Assembly: GCA_025996655.1 (NCBI GenBank)
Contig: BNTO01000030.1
Coordinates: 1 to 8,276, forward strand
Direction: 5' to 3'
Length of the DNA stretch: 8,276 nt
DNA from: Alphaproteobacteria bacterium
GTDB lineage: Bacteria > Pseudomonadota > Alphaproteobacteria > BNTO01
In this document: positions 1-7,482 of the stretch, piece by piece
Layout: every line of letters begins with the position of its first letter
Numbering within the stretch: position 1 is the stretch's first letter
Position numbers and translations under genes: made by a program
Notes under the pieces: generated by a model
What the model was told of the DNA's origin: nothing
Database searches by the model: none
The model's input: the letters and a program-made list of their open reading frames with translations, nothing else

Positions 1-98
1 AACGCAAGGTCACCGATAGCGAACGCGAAGCCGTTAATATATGCCGTGATGATTTTCATGGTGAAGGAAACTATGTCCTTTTACCTATAGGAAGGTGA
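1..98 (+). CDS. C-terminal fragment of a probable ISAzo13-family transposase (runs off the window's left edge)
   Basis: In the frame beginning at base 3 the window opens inside a reading frame that ends at TGA 96-98. It encodes about 31 residues, beginning RKVTDSEREAVNIC and continuing RDDFHGEGNYVLLP. The pattern K-V-(S/T)-D-x-E, then N-I, then F-H-G-(E/D)-x-N-Y resembles, from memory, the extreme C-terminus of ISAzo13-family DDE transposases. Those normally have W before the NY, where this protein has G. The catalytic core lies outside the window, so integrity cannot be judged. Sequence just after the stop (about 99-120) would hold the element's right end, but I cannot identify the terminal inverted repeat without the other end. 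The family call is by motif recall and is moderately sure. Confidence 0.55.
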   Translation, partial: RKVTDSEREAVNICRDDFHGEGNYVLLPIGR

Positions 99-142
99 CA
101 CGTCCACTTTGTTTGGTAACAATTCCTAAGTTGCGCAGCTTA

Positions 143-414
143 ATGAAAAAGCTGGCTGATGATCCAATAAAAGAACTGAACGATAAATTTCTCGCTTTAA
201 GAAAAAAACTGAATATAAAGATGACCCAATAAAAGAGCTGGATGCTGAATTGCTCGACTTAATAAAAAAACTGGATGATGCTTATGAGGATGACCAAAAA
301 AAAGAATGGTCCGACTTAAGAGAAAAGCTGAATGCGGCTTATAAAGGTAACCCTAAGTGGGATGAAATCGAGCAGAAGATAGACGAGCTGCTCAAAATCA
401 TAGGGTTTTTATAG
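143..414 (+). pseudogene. Frameshifted remnant of a charged, heptad-like repeat protein
   Basis: Two frames join into one repetitive product. Frame 2 gives MKKLADDPIKELNDKFLALR then KKLN before running into TAA at 230-232. Frame 1 picks up at base 220 with DDPIKELDAELLDLIKKL, continues DDAYEDDQKKEWSDLREKL, NAAYKGNPKWDEIEQKIDEL and LKIIGFL, and ends at TAG 412-414. The motif (K/E)-K-L recurs at 149-154, 206-211, 268-273 and 325-330, spaced about 57-69 bases, and DDPIKEL occurs twice. After CTG 209-211 there are 8 bases before GATGACC, against 15 in the later copies, so a 7-base loss explains the frameshift. The content is Lys/Glu/Asp/Leu-rich and looks alpha-helical or coiled-coil. No clear start codon with a ribosome binding site is visible and the 5' part is missing. 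Function is unknown; it could be the tail of a secreted or surface repeat protein, but nothing here proves that. Confidence 0.55.
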
Positions 415-537
415 TTCTCTGATTCTATTTTCTAGGCATACGTGGAACAATGTCCACTGATGAAATATCCTACTCGTCAAGAAAGATCAGTCTTGCGCCT
501 TTTTGGAATTTTCTTATCTTAGAAACCATCTGAAATT
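415..537. other. Intergenic stretch with nothing recognised
   Basis: Between the repeat-protein remnant and tRNA-Gly I see no gene, promoter or convincing terminator on either strand. The only structure is a short inverted pair GTGGA (442-446) and TCCAC (453-457) with a 6-base loop and no T-run. Confidence 0.5.
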
Positions 538-611
538 TGGAGCGGGTGAGGGGAATCGGACCCCCGTCTTAAGCTTGGGAAGCTTCTACTCTACCATTGA
601 GCTACACCCGC
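538..611 (-). tRNA. tRNA-Gly, anticodon CCC, with atypical T-loop
   Basis: The minus strand folds as a 74-nt cloverleaf with encoded CCA. The acceptor stem is GCGGGTG/CACCCGC with discriminator T. The D arm is GCTC-AATGGTA-GAGT with a G-T closing pair. The anticodon loop is TTCCCAA, so the anticodon is CCC, reading GGG. The T stem is GGGGG/CCCCT. Two oddities: the T loop is TCCGATT instead of TTCGATT, so position 55 is C rather than the near-universal U (pseudouridine), and the first anticodon-stem pair is G27-A43. Position 55 normally contacts G18 in the D loop, so the fold may be weakened. A CCC-anticodon tRNA is often dispensable because tRNA-Gly(UCC) can read GGG by wobble. It lies 132 bases downstream of rpoD, on the same strand; no clear promoter of its own is visible. 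Confidence 0.9.
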
Positions 612-661
612 GTTTGCCTAGGCTTTCGTCGAACGACGCGCCTTCAACCGTTCCACGCCCT

Positions 662-704
662 TTGTTAGGAGGGGCCCTATCTTTTCTAACAACAAAACCC
701 CTCC
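662..704 (-). other. Two interleaved 7-bp inverted repeats (possible pseudoknot or alternative hairpins) downstream of rpoD
   Basis: On the plus strand TTGTTAG (662-668) pairs with CTAACAA (686-692), and GGAGGGG (668-674) pairs with CCCCTCC (698-704). The order B-A-B'-A' is that of an H-type pseudoknot, or of two mutually exclusive hairpins. The arms share base 668. Neither stem is followed by a T-run on the minus strand, so a plain rho-independent terminator is not supported. Position after rpoD and before tRNA-Gly suggests a 3' UTR or processing role. Chance remains possible for arms this short. Confidence 0.35.
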
Positions 705-743
705 GTGTAAATCCCTTCCCGGAAAGGATGGCGCCCCTCGCGT

Positions 744-2714
744 CTACGAATCCAAAAAGCTCCTCAATTTCCGCGAACGGCTGGGATGCTTTAGTTTTCG
801 AATCGCCTTAGCCTCAATTTGGCGGATGCGCTCCCGCGTCACAGAAAACTGCTGCCCGACTTCCTCAAGGGTGTGATCCGAATGCATACCAATCCCAAAG
901 CGCATGCGCAGAACGCGTTCTTCACGCGGCGTGAGGGTCGCTAAAATACGCGTTGTTGTATCGCGCAAATTGGCTTGCATGGCGGATTCAATCGGCAGAA
1001 TAACGTTTTTATCTTCAATAAAATCGCCCAAATGGCTGTCTTCTTCATCGCCAATAGGCGTCTCCAGACTCACAGGTTCTTTGGCGATTTTGAGAACTTT
1101 GCGAATTTTGTCCAGAGGGAGGCCCAGCCGTTCCGCTAATTCTTCCGGCGTTGGCTCGCGCCCAATTTCGTGGATCATTTGACGAGAAGTCCGAACGATT
1201 TTGTTGATCGTCTCAATCATGTGCACAGGGATACGGATGGTACGCGCCTGATCAGCAATAGAGCGCGTAATCGCCTGCCGAATCCACCAGGTGGCATAGG
1301 TCGAAAACTTATAGCCGCGTTTATATTCGAATTTTTCGACCGCCTTCATAAGGCCAATATTCCCTTCTTGAATAAGGTCCAAGAATTGAAGCCCGCGGTT
1401 GGTATACTTTTTGGCAATCGAAATCACCAAACGTAAGTTAGCCTCAATCATCTGCTTCTTGGCATGCGTGGCCTCGCGCTCTCCCTTTTGCATCGCAAGA
1501 ATTAGGTGACGGAAATCTTGGAAGGGGAACCCCGTCCTTTTTTTTATTTCAATCACAGCCTTCATGATTTTTTCAAGATCTTCGTGATTTTTCTCTTCAA
1601 ATTCCATCCAGTTTTTTTGAAAACGGGGCTGCTGCTTAAAAGATTCAAACCATTTCTCGTCGTATTCCGCTTGGCTAAAAAGCGCTAAAAATACTTCCCT
1701 TTTGATGCCGAGGCTTTCTGCCTTTTGTAAAAGATGCGTTTCCATAACAACAATGCGGCGAAGTATTTCGCTATGCGCTTTCATAAGCTCATCAAGGCGC
1801 AATTCGTGCAAGTGCATTTTCAAAAATGCATCAATATTGGCCGTCTTGGCTGCTGTGTATTCCTCGTCTTTGTCCCACTTCATGTGGCCGTTTTTGGCAA
1901 TAAAAGCCTTTTGAACAGCCTCTAATTGTGTGTATTGCTTACAATAGCCGTCAAGATAGGAGGCCACACGCGCGCGAATCGCGTCTTGTTCTTCATCTCC
2001 GCAAATATTCTTGGGCAGAGCGGGTGCTTCAGAAGCGTTGGCCGGCTTTCCAACGCCTGCATCTTCCTCTGAAAGATCAAGGGATTCTAGCTCATCGGAA
2101 ATATTTTCTTTCGCGGAACCTTCCTCTTCTCCGCTATCGATGGCAATGAGATCGCGAATGTAAAGCTTTTTTTGCGCCAAAAGATCGTTCCATTTTTTGA
2201 AGAGTTCGGCCGTAATGGGGCTTTCACAAAGGCCGCCTACCATTTGTTCGCGTCCCGCCTCAATGCGCTTAGCAATGGCGACTTCCCCCTCTCTCGAAAG
2301 AAGTTCCACATTTCCCATTTCACGCAGATACATTCGAACAGGGTCGTCCCGGCGTTCGGTGTTGGCTTCCGATTCTTCTTCAGTAGGAGCTTCTTCAAGG
2401 ACAAAACCCGACAAATCTCCCATTTCCGAAAAATCTTCGATAAAGGGATCCTCAACTTCGTCGCTATCAATAATGTTGATGCCTATATCGGACAACAGTA
2501 CCAGCGATTCTTCAATTTGGTCCGCCGTCAAACCTCCTTCTGGAAGCGCTTCGTTCATTTCGTCATACGTGATGAACCCACGCTCTTTTCCGAGCGTTAG
2601 CAATTTTCTTAGAGCAGGACTCGATTTGCTCAACCCAACAATAGGAATATCTTCCTTTCCTTCCCATTCCGATCCGATGGAATTTTCATCATATTGCGTT
2701 GCCTTTAATGCCAT
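744..2714 (-). CDS. rpoD: RNA polymerase primary sigma factor RpoD (sigma-70)
   Basis: Directs core RNA polymerase to housekeeping promoters. The product is 656 residues from the ATG at 2714, chosen because AAGGAG lies 5 bases upstream and the family N-terminus begins there; a longer frame to 2810 overlaps dnaG and has no homologous content. Domains in order: region 1.1 around residues 28-105; region 1.2 from [12 protein letters not shown] (123-134); a non-conserved, partly acidic insert around 160-390; regions 2.1-2.4 with [14 protein letters not shown] (424-437), [20 protein letters not shown] (444-463) and the [15 protein letters not shown] stretch (472-486); region 3 around 500-560; and region 4 with [20 protein letters not shown] (614-633), the -35-binding helix-turn-helix. 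It ends in [12 protein letters not shown], a normal C-terminus. It lies 29 bases after dnaG in a cluster where translation is likely coordinated. It appears complete, with all core motifs intact. Confidence 0.98.
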   Translation of the reverse strand: MALKATQYDENSIGSEWEGKEDIPIVGLSKSSPALRKLLTLGKERGFITYDEMNEALPEGGLTADQIEESLVLLSDIGINIIDSDEVEDPFIEDFSEMGDLSGFVLEEAPTEEESEANTERRDDPVRMYLREMGNVELLSREGEVAIAKRIEAGREQMVGGLCESPITAELFKKWNDLLAQKKLYIRDLIAIDSGEEEGSAKENISDELESLDLSEEDAGVGKPANASEAPALPKNICGDEEQDAIRARVASYLDGYCKQYTQLEAVQKAFIAKNGHMKWDKDEEYTAAKTANIDAFLKMHLHELRLDELMKAHSEILRRIVVMETHLLQKAESLGIKREVFLALFSQAEYDEKWFESFKQQPRFQKNWMEFEEKNHEDLEKIMKAVIEIKKRTGFPFQDFRHLILAMQKGEREATHAKKQMIEANLRLVISIAKKYTNRGLQFLDLIQEGNIGLMKAVEKFEYKRGYKFSTYATWWIRQAITRSIADQARTIRIPVHMIETINKIVRTSRQMIHEIGREPTPEELAERLGLPLDKIRKVLKIAKEPVSLETPIGDEEDSHLGDFIEDKNVILPIESAMQANLRDTTTRILATLTPREERVLRMRFGIGMHSDHTLEEVGQQFSVTRERIRQIEAKAIRKLKHPSRSRKLRSFLDS

Positions 2715-2743
2715 ATTTTCTCCTTTTTCTTTGTAAAAATATT

Positions 2744-4573
2744 TTACGGGTTCTGTTCTTTCTCGGGTTGTTGCACGACGTCTAAAAACAGAGCCTTCAT
2801 TTGCTCCCAAGAGCGCGTGTCTAAGTTTTCCTTCACTTCTTCTTTTATGCGTGCGCGATCTCCCTTTAAAAGCTGCAGATTAATAGTGTAAAACCAAATC
2901 TCTTTCCATCGTCGGACTAAATCCTCTTTCGAAATTTCAGGATCAAAAACAAAAGAAGCGTGAGTTTTTAAAAGGGATTCTCCCATTTTCTCAAGGAGGG
3001 CGGTGCACTGTTGGGTTCTTTTCTCTGTGGAAAAGTCTTGGTCTGAAAACCATTCGCCTAAAAGCCACTCTTTAACCTTGATTAAAGTGAGATCTGTAAA
3101 ATCGATACGCAAAAACAATTCTTCTACCTCTATTAAAAGAATAGGATTTTTTAGCAAAATCCCCAAAAGAATTTTTTGCCCAAGGATATTTTGTGGCCGA
3201 GAAAGCTCATTTTTGTTGAAAAAAAGTTTTTTTTCATGTTGAAAAAAAGGCAGCCCTCGTTTTTGGCGCTTGAGGGCGTAAAAACGATCCAAAAGAATTT
3301 GGCGATAGGAAAAACGGATTTCTTCGTGGGGAATCACTTGAATCGTATCGGAAATTTCTTTTTTTAACGCGGCCATTTCTTCTGGAAGCCAGTCCGTCCT
3401 TTGGGGATCCAAAAGGGGCTGCGCCCAGTGGTTCCATAAAACATCAATAAGAGGGAGGGCCTTGCTGAGGCGCTCTTGCATGGCGGCTCGTCCTTGCTGG
3501 CGCAACACATTGTCCGGGTCGAGATTTTTCGGCAAATAACAAAAAAACAAAGTTTTCCCAGGCTTTAAAAGGGGCAGAGCCCGATTTACCGCGCGAAGCG
3601 CCGCCTTTTGGCCAGCCGCGTCGCCATCAAAACACAGAACGGGCTGATCGCACGTACGCCAAACCCTTTCGATTTGTTCTTCTGTTAACGCTGTGCCCAG
3701 AGAGGCCACCGTCTGCGAGAAATCGTATTGCACCATGGCAATAACGTCCATGTAGCCTTCCACCAAAATAAGAGGTTCTTTTTTCGAGGACGCGAGCGCC
3801 TGATCTAAATTGTAGAGATTGCTTCCTTTGTGGAAAATGTCCGTTTCGGACGAGTTAAGATACTTCGCGCGATTCCCGCTATTTTCGGAAATAAGCCGTC
3901 CCCCAAAAGCTATAACGCGATGGCGCGGATCACGAATGGGAAACAAGAGGCGCCCTCCAAAGCGATCATGAAGCTCTTGTTCGCCTTTTACCGAAAGGCC
4001 GATTTGCTCTAAGAGAGAGGGCTCTGAGACTAAAGGAATCAAGTGTTTTGTTAAAGATCCATCGCAATAGCCCAATTGGAATTGTTGCGCGATTGCCCAA
4101 GAAACGCCCCTATTCTTCAAATATTCTCTTGCTTTTTCCGCTTTAGGGCTATTTTTCAAAATTTGATGGCAATAGTCTGCGGCTTCTTTGTGGAGTCCAT
4201 AACTGTCTGTTCTCTTTTTTTCCCTTTCATCCTCAAGGGCTTTTTCTTGAGGCGTAAGGATTTTTGCCTGCGGCAACGTCACGCCCGCACGATCCGCCAA
4301 AAACTTAAGCGCCTCAAGAAAAGGCTGGCTTTTCGTTTTCATAACGTAACTAATAGCGTCGCCGTGTTCGCCGCATCCAAAGCAATGATAAAAATTTTTG
4401 GCTTCGTTTACGGTAAAAGAGGGCGTTTTTTCAGGATGGAAAGGGCAAAGGCCCCAAAATGTTCCCCCTTTCTTTTGAAGGCGAATTTCTCCCCCAATAA
4501 GTTCTACCAACGACACTTTTCCCGAAATGTCTTGAATCGCCTTGGAAAATTGCGCGTTTCGAAAAGAAGCCAT
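2744..4573 (-). CDS. dnaG: DNA primase DnaG
   Basis: Synthesises the short RNA primers for lagging-strand replication at the fork together with the DnaB helicase. The product is 609 residues, normal for the family. The N-terminal CHC2 zinc finger has C43, H46, C64 and C67 (CPFH, then CFGC). The catalytic core includes [20 protein letters not shown] (237-256). The Toprim domain carries E271 in VEGYMDV, D315 and D317 in FDGDAAG, and DPD at 351-353, the acidic metal-binding set. The remaining C-terminal part would be the helicase-interaction domain, which diverges quickly. The start at 4573 shares one base with the stop of the upstream C26 gene (TAATG), with GAAGGA just upstream, so translational coupling is likely. 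rpoD follows, the classical primase-sigma pairing. Confidence 0.98.
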   Translation of the reverse strand: MASFRNAQFSKAIQDISGKVSLVELIGGEIRLQKKGGTFWGLCPFHPEKTPSFTVNEAKNFYHCFGCGEHGDAISYVMKTKSQPFLEALKFLADRAGVTLPQAKILTPQEKALEDEREKKRTDSYGLHKEAADYCHQILKNSPKAEKAREYLKNRGVSWAIAQQFQLGYCDGSLTKHLIPLVSEPSLLEQIGLSVKGEQELHDRFGGRLLFPIRDPRHRVIAFGGRLISENSGNRAKYLNSSETDIFHKGSNLYNLDQALASSKKEPLILVEGYMDVIAMVQYDFSQTVASLGTALTEEQIERVWRTCDQPVLCFDGDAAGQKAALRAVNRALPLLKPGKTLFFCYLPKNLDPDNVLRQQGRAAMQERLSKALPLIDVLWNHWAQPLLDPQRTDWLPEEMAALKKEISDTIQVIPHEEIRFSYRQILLDRFYALKRQKRGLPFFQHEKKLFFNKNELSRPQNILGQKILLGILLKNPILLIEVEELFLRIDFTDLTLIKVKEWLLGEWFSDQDFSTEKRTQQCTALLEKMGESLLKTHASFVFDPEISKEDLVRRWKEIWFYTINLQLLKGDRARIKEEVKENLDTRSWEQMKALFLDVVQQPEKEQNP

Positions 4574-5421
4574 TACATCCTTCCTTCGCGCGCGGCGTCG
4601 ATAAAATTCTTAAAAACAATAAGATCGACGGGATTCATCAAAAATTCCGCCTGCCATTCTACGCCCACACAAAAAGGTCCTTGCGAGGCCTCAATCCCTT
4701 CAATAATTCCGTCATCCGTTTGGGCCGTCACTTTTAACCCCTTCCCCAATTTTTTGACGGCTTGGTGGTGGTAGCTATTGGTTTGAATAAAAAGAGAATT
4801 ATTGTAGGAATTTTTTATAGATTCGGCATAAGTCGCGTCAAATCTGTAGATACTTTCATAAAATTTCGTTCCTTGCACAATTTCGACTTTGTGATACGGA
4901 TAAATCAGCATCATGTGTTGAGCGTGATCGCGCGCTTCGGGCACTTCTTCGGGAATATGCTGAATGAGAGAGCCCCCTTTTAAAACATTAATCAGCTGCA
5001 TTCCGCTTCCAATGCCAAACAAAGGCTTAGCTTGGACCAACATCTTTTGCGCTAAAGCCCATACTGCTTGCATGGGGCTCGGCTGGGGGATGGTTGTCTT
5101 GTGGCGAATATTCTCGCCATACAAAACAGGCTCAATGTCAAAACCGCTTCCTGCAAGAAGCAACCCATCTAAAATATCCGCATAATAACTTGCACTCGAC
5201 AAATTACGTCCCAAAGCCACGGGGATGCCGCCAGCCCGCACAATAGCTTCCATGTAACGCCGCCCTATGGCATACCAAGGATATTCAGAATACCAAAAAC
5301 TGTCCGAATCTTGGCGTGTATCAATATCATCTAGCGTAAGGCCAATAACAGGGGGCTTCCGTGTGTGCTCAAATGAAGTAAACTCATAAAGATGAGATAG
5401 ATCGGAACTGACGGAAAACAC
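4573..5421 (-). CDS. Peptidase C26 / class I glutamine amidotransferase-like protein, probable pseudoenzyme
   Basis: Resembles the gamma-glutamyl-gamma-aminobutyrate hydrolase (PuuD-like) family: the fold markers IGLTLDD, YAIGRRYMEAIVRAGGIPVALG, DGLLLAGSGFDIEPVLYGE, LINVLKGGSLIQHI and NSYHHQAVKKLGKGL are in the right order. The catalytic residues are not kept. The nucleophile elbow, normally GxCRG, reads GIGSG, with Gly (GGA, 5010-5008) where the Cys should be. The late His-Pro-Glu motif, normally GVQWHPE, reads GVEWQAE, so His is lost and Glu kept. Hydrolase activity is therefore unlikely; a binding, scaffold or regulatory role is inference. With the GTG start at 5421 the protein is 282 residues, and GGAG lies 12 bases upstream. 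An alternative TTG start at 5466 gives 297 residues but lacks a ribosome binding site. The conserved part begins about 22 residues after the GTG. It begins just downstream of tRNA-Val and overlaps dnaG by one base. Confidence 0.85.
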   Translation of the reverse strand: MFSVSSDLSHLYEFTSFEHTRKPPVIGLTLDDIDTRQDSDSFWYSEYPWYAIGRRYMEAIVRAGGIPVALGRNLSSASYYADILDGLLLAGSGFDIEPVLYGENIRHKTTIPQPSPMQAVWALAQKMLVQAKPLFGIGSGMQLINVLKGGSLIQHIPEEVPEARDHAQHMMLIYPYHKVEIVQGTKFYESIYRFDATYAESIKNSYNNSLFIQTNSYHHQAVKKLGKGLKVTAQTDDGIIEGIEASQGPFCVGVEWQAEFLMNPVDLIVFKNFIDAAREGRM

Positions 5422-5479
5422 GTCTTCTTTTCTCTCCTTCTCCCCTCTTCCCAAAGGCCCTTTCAAAGAGGCACTTTTA

Positions 5480-5554
5480 TGGTGGGCGATGACGGGATTG
5501 AACCGCCGACCCCCTCGGTGTAAACGAGATGCTCTCCCACTGAGCTAATCGCCC
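5480..5554 (-). tRNA. tRNA-Val, anticodon UAC
   Basis: A regular 75-nt cloverleaf on the minus strand with encoded CCA. The acceptor stem is GGGCGAT/ATCGCCC with discriminator A. The D arm is GCTC-AGTGGGA-GAGC. The anticodon stem-loop is TCTCG-TTTACAC-CGAGG, giving anticodon TAC (27-43 is a T-G pair). The T arm is GGCGG-TTCAATC-CCGTC. All conserved positions are normal. It lies downstream of hupB, an arrangement I recall from alphaproteobacteria, and its 3' end is only 13 bases from the TTG alternative start of the next gene, so processing from a longer transcript that continues into the C26-dnaG-rpoD genes is plausible. Confidence 0.97.
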
Positions 5555-5567
5555 CAAACGAAACGCA

Positions 5568-5612
5568 ACCACCGGGCGTTGAGGCTTCGCTGAAGCCCCA
5601 ACACCGTGTGGT
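5568..5612 (-). other. Strong long hairpin between hupB and tRNA-Val (possible terminator or processing site)
   Basis: The inner stem is GTTGAGGCTTC (5578-5588) against GAAGCCCCAAC (5592-5602), 11 pairs with one G-T and a 3-base loop. The outer arms ACCACCGG and CCG-T-GTGGT extend it to about 45 bases with small bulges. On the minus strand the following bases are only moderately T-rich (TTGCGTTTCGTTT), not a clean T-run, so a rho-independent terminator for hupB is possible but not certain. It sits 20 bases after the hupB stop and 13 bases before the 5' end of tRNA-Val. Confidence 0.5.
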
Positions 5613-5631
5613 ATCTCAAGAGTTTTCTAAA

Positions 5632-5901
5632 TTAAACGGATTCTTTCAGTTGTTTCCCAGGTTTGAATTTCGGCACGCGGCGGGCTTTGATTTTTATTTT
5701 TTCGCCAGTACGCGGATTGCGCCCCTCAGAGGCGGGTTTATCCACACAAACAAAAGTTCCAAACCCGACCATCCGAACTTCGTCCCCGTCTTTTAAAGCA
5801 TCCGTAATGGAATCAAAAACGGCATCAATCGCCTTTTCTGAGTCGACCTTCGACAAACCACTCTTCGTGCTTACGCTCGTAATTAATTCTCCTTTGTTCA
5901 T
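5632..5901 (-). CDS. hup: DNA-binding protein HU (nucleoid-associated)
   Basis: Small dimeric nucleoid protein that binds and bends DNA without strict sequence preference. The product is 89 residues, the standard HU length, starting MNKGELITSV. Visible features: the helical N-terminal dimerisation part (1-45), GFGTF (46-50), the DNA-intercalating arm tip RNP at 61-63 in ASEGRNPRTGEKIKI, and the basic C-terminus VPKFKPGKQLKESV. The ATG at 5901 is chosen because family members start there; its AAGGAG (5905-5910) is only 3 bases away, unusually close. A longer frame from TTG 5937 overlaps the promoter and adds nothing conserved. It has its own promoter and is followed by the hairpin and tRNA-Val. 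The sequence reads as alphaproteobacterial HU rather than IHF, which has different arm and C-terminal residues. Confidence 0.97.
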   Translation of the reverse strand: MNKGELITSVSTKSGLSKVDSEKAIDAVFDSITDALKDGDEVRMVGFGTFVCVDKPASEGRNPRTGEKIKIKARRVPKFKPGKQLKESV

Positions 5902-5937
5902 AAACTCCTTGTCATTAAAAAAACAGACCCTCAGCAA

Positions 5938-5967
5938 ATACTAGACAAAGGCTAAAGCGAAGGTCAA
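5938..5967 (-). promoter_or_regulatory. Sigma-70 promoter for the HU gene
   Basis: On the minus strand, -35 TTGACC (5967-5962), an 18-base spacer and -10 TAGTAT (5943-5938). The predicted start near 5931 leaves a leader of about 30 bases before the ATG. Position and match are both good; no operator is obvious. Confidence 0.65.
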
Positions 5968-6035
5968 TGTTTTTGTTTGGGAAATGAGGGAATCTTTAAG
6001 AAAACTGCATTTTTCGGACGCTTGGGCCACGCTTT

Positions 6036-7481
6036 TTAAAGCTGAGCAAAAAAATCCTGGTACAATTTTAGGCGCAAAAGGGATTCCTCTTTTCCTAAAA
6101 CAGAAAGGATCTCAAAAAGACTTTGTGAAACGGTAGAACCGGTCAGGGCGAGGCGCAAGGGGGCCAAAAACTCGCCAATTTTGATGGCGTTTTGTTGGCA
6201 AAAATCCCTTAGCGCCGTTTCGATGGGCTCGTGTTCGAAGACTGTCCAAGCCGCGATCAAATCCGTTTGCTTTTGCAAATATTCTTGCGCATGAATTCGC
6301 GCCTCTTTCCCCTTTTCAAGAAAAGCGTGTTGAGGATGATCCGTCTGAAAAATAGGGCGTTGTACAAAAAACAAGGCGTTCTGAGCCAATTCTTCCAGTG
6401 TTTTCGCCCGTTCTTTCAGACCATTAAAGCCTTGGTTGATTCGCTCCAGCCCCTTTTCCAAGTCGCTCGGCGCACAATCTCCGCAAATTTTTTTCAAAAA
6501 AGGAAGCATTTCTTGCAACAAATCGGCATTATTTTTTGTGCGGATGTAGTAGCTGTTTAAAGACGTTAATTTCACCCTGTCAAAACGCGCTGGAGAACGC
6601 CCTACCGCGCCTATATCAAACCACGCGATGGCCTGCTCGCGAGGGATAACTTCATCGTCCCCATGCGCCCACCCCAGGCGTAATAAATAATTGCACATGG
6701 CTTCGGGCAAAAAACCCATGTCTTTGTATTGCTCCGCGCCAAGGGCCCCGTGGCGCTTCGACAATTTCGCGCCATCAGGCCCATGAATGAGCGGAATATG
6801 CGCAAATTGGGGCACGTCCCAGCCGCAGGCTTTGTAAAGATGATACTGGCGAAACGTGTTTGTAAGATGGTCATCGCCGCGAATAATATGCGTTATTCCC
6901 ATGTCATGATCATCCACAACAACAGACAACATATAGGTAGGCGTTCCGTCCGCGCGCAAGAGAACCATATCATCCAGCTGCGCATTTTCTATCTCAACAT
7001 CGCCCTGCACCCAATCTTTTATGCGCGTGATGCCCTCTTGGGGCGCCTTAAAACGAATGACGGGAGGAATGCCGACGAGGGCGTCAGTGGAGCTACGATA
7101 ACGCCATAGTCCATTGTAGCGCGGCGAAAGCCCGTGCGCAAGGGCCTCTTTCCGCATGGTTTCCAATTCTTCTTTAGAACAATAACAATAATACGCCGTC
7201 CCATCTGCTACAAGTTGATGCGCAACTTCTGCGTGACGCGGGGCGCGCGCAAACTGAAAAACGGGCGGCTCATCCCATGGAAGCCCCAGCCATTCTAAGG
7301 TTTGAAAAATTGTATCTATCGCCTGTTGCGTGGAACGTTCGCGGTCAGTATCTTCAATGCGCAGCAAAAATTTTCCGCCGCAATGACGCGCATAAAGCCA
7401 ATTAAAAAGGGCCGTTCGCGCGCCCCCTATATGCAGATAGCCTGTAGGACTGGGCGCAAATCGAACAACAACAGGCATCAT
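6036..7481 (-). CDS. gltX: Glutamyl-tRNA synthetase
   Basis: Class I aminoacyl-tRNA synthetase that charges tRNA-Glu with glutamate. The product is 481 residues, a normal length. The Rossmann fold carries the HIGH-type signature in FAPSPTGYLHIGGARTALFN (8-27), then RIEDTDRERS (41-50), GDDHLTNTFRQ (202-212), and the KMSKS-type KLSKRHGA (239-246). The C-terminal anticodon-binding helical region is present. The early Cys pair (YYCYC, 98-101) is kept, but I do not see a full Cys-x-Cys...Cys-x-His zinc site. Two adjacent ATGs (7481 and 7478) could serve as the start. The first is 1 base after the rpsP stop with no obvious Shine-Dalgarno, suggesting translational coupling. Alphaproteobacteria commonly carry two GluRS forms and make Gln-tRNA via GatCAB, so specificity (discriminating or not) is not decided here. 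Confidence 0.97.
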   Translation of the reverse strand: MMPVVVRFAPSPTGYLHIGGARTALFNWLYARHCGGKFLLRIEDTDRERSTQQAIDTIFQTLEWLGLPWDEPPVFQFARAPRHAEVAHQLVADGTAYYCYCSKEELETMRKEALAHGLSPRYNGLWRYRSSTDALVGIPPVIRFKAPQEGITRIKDWVQGDVEIENAQLDDMVLLRADGTPTYMLSVVVDDHDMGITHIIRGDDHLTNTFRQYHLYKACGWDVPQFAHIPLIHGPDGAKLSKRHGALGAEQYKDMGFLPEAMCNYLLRLGWAHGDDEVIPREQAIAWFDIGAVGRSPARFDRVKLTSLNSYYIRTKNNADLLQEMLPFLKKICGDCAPSDLEKGLERINQGFNGLKERAKTLEELAQNALFFVQRPIFQTDHPQHAFLEKGKEARIHAQEYLQKQTDLIAAWTVFEHEPIETALRDFCQQNAIKIGEFLAPLRLALTGSTVSQSLFEILSVLGKEESLLRLKLYQDFFAQL

Positions 7482-7482
7482 T

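Noticed and set aside
442..457. Short inverted repeat GTGGA...TCCAC
   Set aside because: Five pairs, no T-run, no nearby gene end; likely chance or IS debris.
627..638. CGTCG-AA-CGACG palindrome near the tRNA-Gly 5' end
   Set aside because: Loop of two bases is unrealistic and it has no T-run; too short to call.
503..811. Plus-strand frame across tRNA-Gly
   Set aside because: Runs over a tRNA gene on the opposite strand and into the rpoD end. The stretch GAGEGNRTPV is the familiar artefact of translating a tRNA antisense.
2197..2736. Open plus-strand frame of 179 codons
   Set aside because: It is the antisense of rpoD codons; Ser-rich low-complexity translation and no ribosome binding site or family resemblance.
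2715..2810. Longer rpoD frame starting at 2810
   Set aside because: The extra 32 residues overlap the dnaG C-terminus, show no sigma-factor similarity, and the ATG at 2714 has a good AAGGAG at 5 bases.
4076..4774. Open plus-strand frame of 232 codons
   Set aside because: Antisense to dnaG and the C26 gene, which are clearly real; no recognisable domain.
5902..5937. HU start at TTG 5937
   Set aside because: It adds 12 non-conserved residues and overlaps the predicted transcription start; family members begin MNK.
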